Part shown: positions 55,255 through 64,000 of the stretch, piece by piece
Numbering within the stretch: the first letter of the stretch is position 1
Layout of the letters: every line of letters starts with the position of its first letter
Assembly: GCA_947069175.1 (NCBI GenBank)
Contig: CAMTDV010001633.1
Location: forward strand, 57,332,102 to 57,396,101
DNA length: 64,000 bases
Source of the DNA: Scalesia atractyloides
Taxonomy: Eukaryota > Streptophyta > Magnoliopsida > Asterales > Asteraceae
Reading direction: 5' to 3'
The notes under the pieces: model-generated
Seen by the model: only the letters and a program-made list of their open reading frames with translations
What the model was told of the DNA's origin: nothing
Database searches by the model: none
Translations under genes and position numbers: made by a program

Positions 55255-55779
55255 TTAGGTCCAAGTAAGCATAATGTTAACACATGAAACGTCAAAGACG
55301 TAAGGTATTATAGGTTGATTGAAGATGTGAATTCATGCAAACATGGGCGAAAATTGCAATCTACACTTTTATTATTTTCCATCTCTCTCTCCTGTTGAAT
55401 AATAATGATTTCTATAGTTTTTTAATAAAACATTTTTTATTTAAAGATAGTTCACTTTATTTTTTCTATATATATTGGCCATTTCTTTCATTATTTAGCT
55501 TGTGTAATATGAATTATATCATTTTCATAATAAACATTTACAGATGTATAAATCATACCGTTTCTACTATTTAAACCATGTAATACATGGCTTTATAACC
55601 CTGTGTGTGTGTATACGCGCGGAGAAAGTTATATAGGATGATTGTTGTTGGGGTACAAAGTGATAGTTCATAGATGTTAACGATTGATTAAAAGGCAACA
55701 AGACTACAAACTTAAAACAATAAGACAAGACGTGGATATGAAGTGTCTTACCTTCCCATCACATCATCTGAGAAATATG
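55255..55779. other. AT-rich spacer with Helitron-like 3' hairpin
   Basis: A perfect stem CCATGT-AAT-ACATGG at 55576-55590 followed by CTTTATAACCCTGT resembles a decayed Helitron 3' end (CTRR mutated). A GTGTGTGTGTATAC run follows. No ORF of interest. Confidence 0.35.
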
Positions 55780-55984
55780 CACTACTAGAAATAACGTTCC
55801 TTCCTATGAAAATTTCCTATGCATTACCTATACGGACGAAAATGCCGACAATTTTCCCATGAAATTCTGACGAAGAAAAGGGCCATAATTTTGCAATAAA
55901 AAGTGACAAAATTATATGCGTAGGAAAAATGACAGAAAATTCCGATGCAATTTCAACAGAAAATTATATGTGTTTTTAGTAAGG
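55780..55984. mobile_element. Short CACTA (En/Spm) derivative
   Basis: The left end CACTACTAGAAATAACG is the standard CACTA terminus; the right end TTTTTAGTAAGG is a decayed inverse of it. The 205-bp interior has subterminal-like repeats (TTCCTATG, GACAGAAAATT, GACAAAATT). No transposase. A 3-bp target duplication is not evident, so one end may be eroded. Confidence 0.5.
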
Positions 55985-56837
55985 TTTGCTTATGAACTTG
56001 TGATAGTGTAATCTATATGTTGAGTCTTGATGTCCAAATGAGTTTGTGTGGGTGATGTAGTTTTTTCTATGAGGTTATGCATGTTAGATCTGTGTCATTC
56101 ATCTTTAGGCTGTATAGCGATCGTTAGTCTCGGGCTGGATGCTTAGTGGGCAAAGGATAAACTTAGTTAGTTATTGGTAATTCATATGGGTCACCTATGG
56201 GAAGAATCCGATTATAAGGGTTAGGAAATTAGATAAGGGTTTACTTTAAATTGTGTAATCTGGATAGTAATCCGCTCTGTTCGTTAATTTGGGTTGCTCT
56301 AGCAATATAAGATAATCTTAGATCACAAGGGATAGGTTAATATCTAGGTTACACAGAACCATTTAGTTGGGTGTGTCTATAGACTGGTTATTTGGGGATA
56401 TGGAGTTAACATGAGAAGGCCCTAGCTTTATAACACTACACCCTCATTTACAAGTGACAACTATGACAAGCTTTTCATAAGAACCATAATCAACTATTTT
56501 GCAAAAGTAATAAGATAATTCTGAACCTAACTGGTTAGCTTTTAACCACTGTTTTCTAAACTTAGTTATTTAAGTTTTTTATTGTTTCTTAATTATTAAA
56601 AGTTACGTAGGTTAAATATTACGAAAGAGGTAGGTTAATAGATCTTAGTGTCCACGGATTAATACTTGGATACTTACCTAGACTATGCTATATATTGATA
56701 GGTATGCTCACCTAGAACGTGTGTAGTTAGTATTAATGTTTTATGCTTAAAACTCGGTTGTGTTCTGTGTCAGTTTAATTGTTACTATCTAAGCATATCA
56801 GTATCGTTTGATACATAGGGGGATTAGCACCTAAGAT
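55985..56837. other. Unassigned non-coding stretch upstream of gypsy remnant
   Basis: No convincing ORF. It may be leader or LTR sequence of the decayed gypsy element that follows, but I found no LTR boundary or primer site. Confidence 0.35.
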
Positions 56838-57260
56838 TAAGGGGATGGTAAAATTATCCAAACCCACTACATTTCAGACGGTTGTAGACATGACCCTCTC
56901 CCTAACTAAGGATAAAATTAGATTAAGAGAGGCTAAGGCCGAGTTAGACACCAAAAGGAAACGGGAAGATAGCCACTATAAAGATTCCAAGAAAGGTAGA
57001 GCTGATTCAACGAAGAATTAGTCGAGGCCTAGTGGTGACAAACCCGAATGTAGAACATGCGGGAAGATGTACTTTGGAAGGTGCCACTTGGAACAACAAA
57101 AGAGTCGTAGCATTTGCAAGGAATCTGGCCACAAGACCCATGAATGTAGAGATATAACGAAAGTTGTTTGTTATCAGTGTGGTGAGAAAGGCCACATTAG
57201 GACCAGCTGCACTAAATGTGAAATTGACGGAGGTGCCAGGACCAGCGAAGAAATGAAAGG
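56838..57260 (+). pseudogene. Gypsy gag C-terminus with three zinc knuckles
   Basis: TFQTVVDMTLSLTKDKIRLR and a basic stretch, then a stop, then three cysteine clusters: CRTCGKMYFGRC, SICKESGHKTHEC and CYQCGEKGHIRTSC. Only the third is a canonical CCHC box. Confidence 0.75.
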
Positions 57261-57850
57261 TAACACTAGAGCCTTTCAATTGAGTGATGTACGTTTAACC
57301 TTAATGATATTTTTTCAAGACTCCTATTTGATTTTGAAGCTGATAGAAGTTTTGTACAACATAAGTTTTGTAATTACTAAACATGCCCTTAAGAACCTTA
57401 GATCGTAGAAATGAAGTTGAAATGGCCGATGGAAACACAGAAATAGCTTCCAAGATCCTAGAAGGATGTGTTATATCCATTAATAATCAATCTATCCCAA
57501 TCAACTTTCTACCTATGACATTAGCCGGATTCGATAGAGTTCTAGGCATAGATTGGTTATCATATAACCAGGCCCATATTTCATGCAATAAGAAACTTAT
57601 CGAAATCAAATCCCCAGCCAGTGATGTACTCACCATCCATGGAGACCCCCACCATGGATTACCAGAAAAAGCTTCCATGCTTAAGGCATCCAAGTTTTTG
57701 CAAAAAAAGGATATGTCATCTACATGGCATAAGTAGCTAGGGACTGCGGAAAGCCGAAGATAGAAGATATCTTGGTTATATCCAATTATCCAGACGTGTT
57801 CCCTAAAGACTTTCTTGGTTAACCCCCGAACAGGCAGGTCGAGTTCCAAA
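57261..57850 (+). pseudogene. Gypsy protease, active site destroyed
   Basis: The expected LFDSGADRSFV reads LLFDFEADRSFV, so the catalytic D-S-G is now D-F-E. The downstream part, NFLPMTLAGFDRVLGIDWL then AHISCNKKLIEIK, is preserved. A frameshift near 57400 lies between the parts. Confidence 0.75.
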
Positions 57851-59110
57851 TCGACATTCTGCCTGGGGCGGCACCCATAGCTAAGTCGCCCTATCGCTTA
57901 GCTCCAACTAAGATGAAAGAGCTAAAGACTCAGCTCGAAGAATTGTTAGAGAAGGGTTTTATTCAGCCGAGTCCATTGCCCTGGGGACCTCCTATCCTTT
58001 TTGTCAAAAAGAAGGATGGATCAATGCGAATGTGCATTGACTATCGTGAGCTGAATAAGATCACTATCAAGAATTACTACCCTTTACCAAGGATTGATGA
58101 TCTTTTCGATCAGCTGCAAGAGGCAAGCTATTTCTCTAAAATCGACCTTTGATCTGGTTATCACCAATTGAAGGTTAGGATTGAAGAAGTTCCTAAAAAT
58201 GCTTTTTGGACGAGATACAGAAATTATGAGTTCCTAGTCATGCCGTTCGGACTCACTAATGCACCTGCAACATTCATGGATCTCATTAATAGAGTCTGCA
58301 AATCGTATTTATATAAATTAGTCATCGTCTTCATCGAAGACATCCTTATCTACTCCTGAAGTAAGGAAGATCATGAGAATCACCTTAGGAGTATTCTCGG
58401 ATTGCTAAAGCAAGAGAAACTTTACGCAAAATTCTCTAAGTGCGAGTTCTGGCTTCGAGAAGTTCAATTTTTGGGACATATGATAAGGGAGCGTGGTATC
58501 CAAGTTTATTCCGCTAAGATCAAAGCCATCATGAATTGGGAGGCACCCAAGTCACCTTCAGATATACGCAATTTCCTAGGACTGCTTGGTTATTCTTAGA
58601 GATTTATCTAGAATTTTTCTAGGATAGCCACTCCTTTAACTACTTTAACTTGAAAGAATGCAAAGTTTGATTGGAGGCCTAAGCAGAAGAAATCCTTTGA
58701 GATTCTAAAGAAAAAATTGAACAAAGCCCTTGTTCTCTTTACCTGAAGGGATTGAAGATTTTGTAGTATATTGTGATGCTTCGCACACATGATTGGGTTG
58801 AGTTTTGATGCAATGAGGCAAGGTGATCACATACGCATCACGACAACTTAAAGTTCATAAGAACTACACAACCCACGATTTGTAGTTAGGTGTGGTTGTG
58901 TTTGCCCTTAAGCTTGGAGACATTATCTTTATGGCATAAACTTATATACACGGTCATAAAAGATTGCAACATATATTCAATCAAAAGGATTTTAATCTGA
59001 TGCAATGCCGATGGATGGAAACTCTTTATGATTATGAATGCGAAATTTGTTATCATCCGGGAAAGGCTAACGTCCTCGCAGACGCCCTTAGACGAAAGGA
59101 AAGAGTTAAA
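57851..59110 (+). pseudogene. Gypsy reverse transcriptase and RNase H
   Basis: The RT holds [56 protein letters not shown] and FIEDILIYS, where the first catalytic Asp of FIDD is Glu. Stops follow SKIDL and ILIYS. Connection and RNase H parts are FLGHMIRERGI, DFVVYCDAS, ITYASRQLK and RWMETLYDYECEICYHPGK, with several stops. The enzyme is inactive on sequence grounds. Confidence 0.82.
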
Positions 59111-60110
59111 CCCATTCATGTTCATGCTAAAAGACTCGAGCTAAGGATTAGCTTAACAGAACAAATCTTGAATGCTCAAAAGCAAGCATTGATGTAAGAA
59201 AATGCTCCAACTGAAGGATTGGGTGGTATTGTGGAACAGTTAACACCTGGAAATGATGGAATTTTACGACTAAATGGTAGAATCATGGTTTCTGCCTTAG
59301 GAGGACTTAGAGACTTAATTCTGGAAGAATCACATAACTCCAAATATTTTGTACATTCTAATAGAGAAAAAGTGTACCAAGACTTAAAGAAGAATTATTG
59401 GTGGATGGACATGAAGAAGTCCATAGTCACTTATGTAGCTAAATGTCTGACGGGTCCACAAGTTAAGGTTGAACATCAGAAACCGTCAGGCTTTACTACA
59501 ACAATTAGAATTACCCAAATGGAAATGGGAATTGGTAACCATGGATCTGATTACCAAGTTACCAAGAACAAAAGTCAGCTCATTTCTTGCCAATCAAGGA
59601 AACTTTTAATTAGATATAATTGGGTACGTTTTATGTTGACAACATTGTATCTCTACATGGAGTACCATTGTCAGTAGTAGTATCTGATAGATAGACTAGA
59701 TACACATCCCATTTTTGGAAGAGCTTTCAGCAAGCTCTAAGAACTCGATTAAAATTTTAGTATAACTTACCATCCACAGACCGATGGTCAAAGTGAGCGT
59801 AGAATCCAGACTTTGGAAGACATGCTTAGAGCATGCGTTATTGACTTAGGTGGCAGTTGGGATGACAACAACCATTGATTGAATTCTCCTATATTAATAG
59901 CTGCCACACTAGTATAAAAGCCGCTCCATTTGAGGCTTTATACGGAAGAAAGTGTAGGACGCCCGTATGTTGGGTAGAATTTGGAGATAGTCAATTGTCC
60001 TGGCCTGATATAGTTCTTAAGACGATGAATAAGTTTATTCAAATCCGTGACCGACTCAGGGCTACCTGAGACAGACAAAAGAGTTATGCTGACAAGAGGA
60101 GGAAACCTCT
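59111..60110 (+). pseudogene. Gypsy integrase, truncated by LTR insertion
   Basis: The zinc region reads LRDLILEESHNSKYFVHSN with YVAKCLTGPQVK (second Cys of CLTC lost). The core is badly broken but shows VVSDR (59680), [17 protein letters not shown] after frame correction, and [20 protein letters not shown]. It ends at KSYADKRRKPL where TGTCACACC begins. Confidence 0.75.
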
Positions 60111-62020
60111 TGTCACACCTTGATCTCCCAGTGGGCCCGGACTTGGGTTTATTTGTGACGATTAATAGCAGTATCACATTTTCCAAAGAAAGATATTATG
60201 AATAAAAATAATAAATGCAAAAGCATGAATAATTTAATACAAGTTGTTCGGTATAAAGTATCCTACAAGGCATGATCTAAAAAAAGGACTTGAGACTATA
60301 ATGGGTCTTTAGCCAAGGATTCGTAAGTTCCAAGGTTTATGAGCAAGCTCACTCCAGCCTATTTCGTACTTGCTTATCCTGCACTTAATCTTCTAAAAAT
60401 ACATCAGTTGTCACTGGTAAATAATAGTAACCGACTCTTTTGAAAATCTTTTCGAAAACCTTTGATACCATTTGGTGTCCGTTTCCTTTTTAACCTGGAA
60501 TAAAGTATATCTCTTGTTACTAGTTTTACATGCTTGTCAGTACAGTCGGAGACCAGAAATCAAAACCCGGTACATGATTAATAGTCACACCATATTTATT
60601 TAATATTTGTGTCCGTTACGTGTATGCTTACACCACACGCTTATGTCATGGCCATTTGCAATTAAATGAGTTGGGACGCCCGAACACGGCCGTATTAACC
60701 CCCAAGTGTTTAATGTTTTCAAGTAATACAGATTTAAACGGATTATTGCATTTCAATGACACATTTTCTCCCTTTTGCAATACCCGAACCAAGTGGCTAG
60801 TGCCATATCCCAAGTCTTTATAAGCAAAATAGGCTAAAAGTATTTACCTGTGCTAGTCGTTATAACATAATGTATAGCACAACCGTATTCAAAGTATATC
60901 AATCTAGGCGCAATTTACTGGAGGCTTTTTTGTCTTGAATGAATAGAAATGTTATCCAATAGAATGTTAACGGGTCATTTGTAAGTCTTTGACTTTGACC
61001 GATTAACTTTAGAATACGCTCGGTTCCGCTAGATTAAGCGTTGACCGGATAGAATGTGGTTTATACCCGTACAAGTGTGGAGTCTCGTGTAATACGAGTT
61101 TATTAAACATTCTAAATTGAAAGGGTTTTGAAAGGGTTTGACCCGGTTCAACTAGTTTATATACTTTATATTATTTAAACTAGTCGTACGCGTATATACG
61201 GGACCTGGTGGTCGAATAGGCCTATGACGAGTCTGATATGTGAAAACACATTTTACGATGTTATATGATTAGTCTTGAGGTCAGATTACATATCATATAG
61301 GTTTAAAACCATTTTATCCATTTTTACGCAAAAAAGGTATTTTTAACCTTTTAAAGTATGTTTATTAGACTCGTCAATTGACCCATCAAACGTTAAGACC
61401 AGAAGGTATGACCTCATAGGGTTGTTCCCTGTATTATTATGATCACGTAGTCGGGCTTGATTGCGTTTTAAAGTTGACCAAACGGGTTAAAATCAAAAGT
61501 CAAAGTAGAAGTCAAATTGTTTGACTTTTGACTTGGAATTGAAAACTAAACTGATTATGATGAGTTAGACATGATAAACAAGTCTTATAATGTTATATAT
61601 ATTGTAATAATATTATAATTTATAGTTTTGATAAAGTTCATTCGTCGTAATTTGAAAAATCTGTGTATTTTACTTTAATTTTATACGTGTTTGACTCGCC
61701 ATTTCGCCTACGACACGTAATGATCAGATGGTGTAATCGCATGCGATAAAAAAACTCATTATTACAATCACGTAACAAAGTCCAAATTGAATTTTGACTT
61801 GACCGAAACGATCAGAACCGAAAATCAAAGCAAAAGTCAATTTGCTTGACTTTCAGCTAATAACTAGCTAATAAAATGAAATAGACTAGAAAGAACCCTT
61901 ACTAGTATTTAGGAGGGAAGATTACAACTTAGAATAGGAGGCTTCAAGTCAAGAAGCAAGCTCCAAATAGAGAAGATAAAAGAATCATGAAGATGAGATG
62001 AAACTAGTGAACTAAGGACC

Positions 62021-62028
62021 TATTTATA
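62021..62028 (-). promoter_or_regulatory. TATA box of gypsy LTR
   Basis: TATAAATA on the minus strand inside ATAGTATAAATAGGTCC. Confidence 0.5.
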
Positions 62029-62195
62029 CTATTCTTAAAGCTCCAAAATCACGACAAGTGTCCTTAGGTGTGTTTAGGGAGTGATTAGTGGTAGGACATG
62101 TGTTCTAATGTGGTTTAGAGTGGCAAGATTAAGGCTAGGTGTCACAAAAATGCAGCAAGACTGCTGCCAGCCATTTTCTTGCTGTCAACATACCC

Positions 62196-62290
62196 CTTGC
62201 GGACCGCAAGATGTATGCCTTACGGTCCGTAAAAAACTAGGCGCAATAATATTCCTTGCAGACCGCAAGGGATAAGTGTTACGGTCCACA
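62196..62290. promoter_or_regulatory. GGACCGCAAG palindrome cluster upstream of LTR TATA box
   Basis: CTTGCGGACCGCAAG (62196-62210), TTACGGTCCGTAA (62220-62232), CCTTGCAGACCGCAAGG (62254-62270) and TTACGGTCCACAAGG (about 62279-62293) are variants of one dyad, 170-270 bp upstream of the TATA box in the element sense. Confidence 0.55.
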
Positions 62291-62478
62291 AGGACCTTAG
62301 AATAAGCCAAAACTTTACCTTTTGGCAGATTTAGCCCTTTAACTTCGAATCTATATCATTTTCATATTTTTAACCATTTTAACATTATAATCTCTCTCAT
62401 TCGATATATCTGAATTATATGGAGAGCTTTTAGACACGTGTCATGCTAGGATTTGATCTACAATATTGGGATGTTGCA

Positions 62479-64000
62479 TTCTCATCCCCTTAAAAGAAAT
62501 CTTGTTCTCGAGATTTTATTCAATTATCTGGGGTACTTTTATCTCAATATAGGATCTAATTTCCCAAGTGTACTTATGACAACTCTGGGAATCCCATCTG
62601 ACTCTCACTTATAGGGATCAATTTCTTAAGGTGCTTTTTTACCCTGTTGATCCTCGATCCACAAAGGTCATTTAAATAAAAATGAATTTGCTTGTCGATT
62701 TGCACATCATCATGAGGCATCTCTAAAGGATTTGTCGACCAAGCATTACTTAAATTGAAATACGAAATACACCGTATATTTCGCTAAGTTTCTCTAATAA
62801 ATTGAGTCTATAAGCTATGAAAATAACACATTCGAGTATTTCAAATGGTTCGATGTATTGAGGGCTTAAGTTGCGTTTCTTTTTAAATTTCATAACACCT
62901 TTCCACAGTGATATTTTAATATACATCTATTACCGATTAGGAATTTTAAAAGGTTTCCCTATCCTGTCGGCATGACTCCTTTGCTTATCTCGGGCAGTCC
63001 TAAGTTTGTCACAGATTTGTCTAATCTTATCTGTGATCTTAAGTACAATCTCAGGCCCTCTTAGTTGATTTTCTCCTACTTCTGTCCAATATACTAGGGT
63101 CTCACACTTTCTTCCATATAAAGTCTCAAACGGTGTGGCTTATACTAGTGTGGAAACTTATCAATGTAGGAGAATATGATCAATGGTAGGTGGTCATTCC
63201 AACTACTGCATAAGTTAAAATGCATGCTCTAAGTATGTCTTATAATGTTTGAAATTTATACTTATTTTGACTATCCTTCTGAGGATAGTAAGCTGTACTA
63301 AAATTTAAATAAGTTTCTAAAACTTGCTGAAAGTTTCTCCATAAACTAAGTGTATATCGGTTATCCGTTTCCGATACTATTCACAATGATACTTCTATGT
63401 AGAGGTACAATATTGTCAATGCATGACTTGGCTAACTTTTCTAGACTAAAAGTCTCCTTAATTAACAAGGAATGTGCCGACTTAGTCAATCTATTAACTA
63501 TGATTCAAATCGTGTCATTGCCATGATTTATTTTTGATAGCTTACTGATAAATTCATGGTTACCAATTCTTATTTCCATTTCGGCAATTCTTAATTTTTG
63601 TAATGAACTTGATGGGTTCTGTTGTTTATTCTTAATTAGCGAATATGCCAGACATTTAGTTATTTAGATGGTAAATGGATTTCTTCACACCAATCCATCA
63701 AAAATCCTTTATTTAAATTTTGGTACGCCTTATCTCAACTAGGGTGCGTAAAATACTTAGAACTGTGAGATTCCTCTAGAAAATTTCTGAGTCCTTTTAA
63801 AAGAGCGACCTAAATTCTATTATTAAATCTTTAAATTTGATCTGATATAGGTGTTAACTAATCCACAGTACCACCTAGACTTTTTATTAAAGCATTTGTT
63901 TCCAACAATACTTGCTTTTGAGTAAGTCAAGCTATTCTGTAGCTTGATTCTTTCAACATTAACCCTAATTGGTTTAAATCTTTCTTTTTGGCTAAGGGCG
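62479..64000 (-). pseudogene. Minus-strand gypsy internal region: integrase remnants, runs off window
   Basis: On the minus strand, badly frameshifted but recognisable: SSWNDHLPLIIFSY and KPH..LYMEES near 63100-63230 (equivalents of WDDHLPLIEFSYNNS and EALYGRKC), and near 63480-63525 NDTI..IIVNRLTKSAHS, the integrase Asp region. The polypurine tract is at about 62479-62500. The rest of pol lies beyond position 64000. Confidence 0.65.

Larger units (their letters stand above)
56838..60110 (+). mobile_element. Decayed Ty3/gypsy polyprotein region, 5' and 3' truncated
   Basis: The order gag tail, zinc knuckles, protease, RT, RNase H, integrase on the plus strand fits Ty3/gypsy. It lacks a 5' LTR and the gag core on the left and is cut on the right at 60110 by another LTR that begins TGTCACACC. 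Stops and frameshifts occur throughout, making it older than the 27649-35430 element by appearance. Confidence 0.85.
60111..62478 (-). repeat. 3' LTR of a minus-strand gypsy element inserted into the gypsy remnant
   Basis: 2368 bp beginning TGTCACACCTTGATCTCCC and ending GGGATGTTGCA. Right of it the plus strand reads TTCTCATCCCCTTAAAAG, whose complement is a polypurine tract, so this is the 3' LTR of a minus-strand element. The TATA box is TATAAATA (minus) at 62021-62028. A palindrome cluster lies at 62196-62290. The left flank is CCTCT; its partner lies outside the window. Confidence 0.78.

Overview
This window is plant nuclear DNA made almost entirely of nested and decayed transposable elements. 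The coding content, the tRNA-iMet type primer sites and the long AT-rich spacers point to a large repeat-rich eudicot genome. The gag, pol and accessory-ORF types look most like those I know from Asteraceae; that family assignment is inference. I see no intact host protein gene, tRNA, rRNA or CRISPR array. Host-derived sequence appears only as fragments: exon-like pieces inside a putative Helitron, and a broken FAR1/FHY3-like gene.

Layout from left to right. 1-10943 is a minus-strand SIRE-type Ty1/copia element: 5' LTR 10312-10943, primer site, gag, protease, integrase, RT, RNase H, then a very long accessory ORF running off the left edge. 10944-13094 resembles a degraded LTR that the SIRE element may have entered. 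13095-13546 ends in a Helitron-like 3' terminus. 14000-14450 is a TRIM-like pair of direct repeats with a primer site. 15209-20968 is a putative non-autonomous Helitron with exon-like fragments (BAG-like, EAF1-like, mitochondrial dicarboxylate/tricarboxylate carrier-like) and a LINE piece. 20981-25596 is a chain of foldback (MITE-like) elements separated by (TA)n tracts. 25676-27648 is a broken FAR1-like gene (minus) with a 280-bp tandem triplication; it is split by a complete but defective Ty3/gypsy element (27649-35430, plus strand) with a perfect 5-bp target duplication. 35436-36720 holds LTR-like and SIRE accessory-ORF remnants. 37736-40483 has two 1.2-kb foldback elements head to head plus a third foldback.

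40557-55254 is a nested composite. A gag-only copia element (C; 5' LTR 54851-55254, gag 44240-47472) is interrupted by a related gag-only element (B; 47838-54660) and by a 2.4-kb solo LTR with target duplication TTAAC (41561-43969). 55780-55984 is a small CACTA derivative. 56838-60110 is a decayed plus-strand gypsy polyprotein cut by the 3' LTR (60111-62478) of a minus-strand gypsy element whose integrase remnants run to the right edge.

The most interesting pattern is regulatory-looking. Several unrelated LTR families here carry short CpG-containing palindromes just upstream of the LTR TATA box, and in elements B and C the same palindrome also fills the 5' leader. B and C are close relatives that share a TTCG-NN-CGAA core but differ in the flanking arms, which suggests fast co-evolution of LTR and leader motifs.
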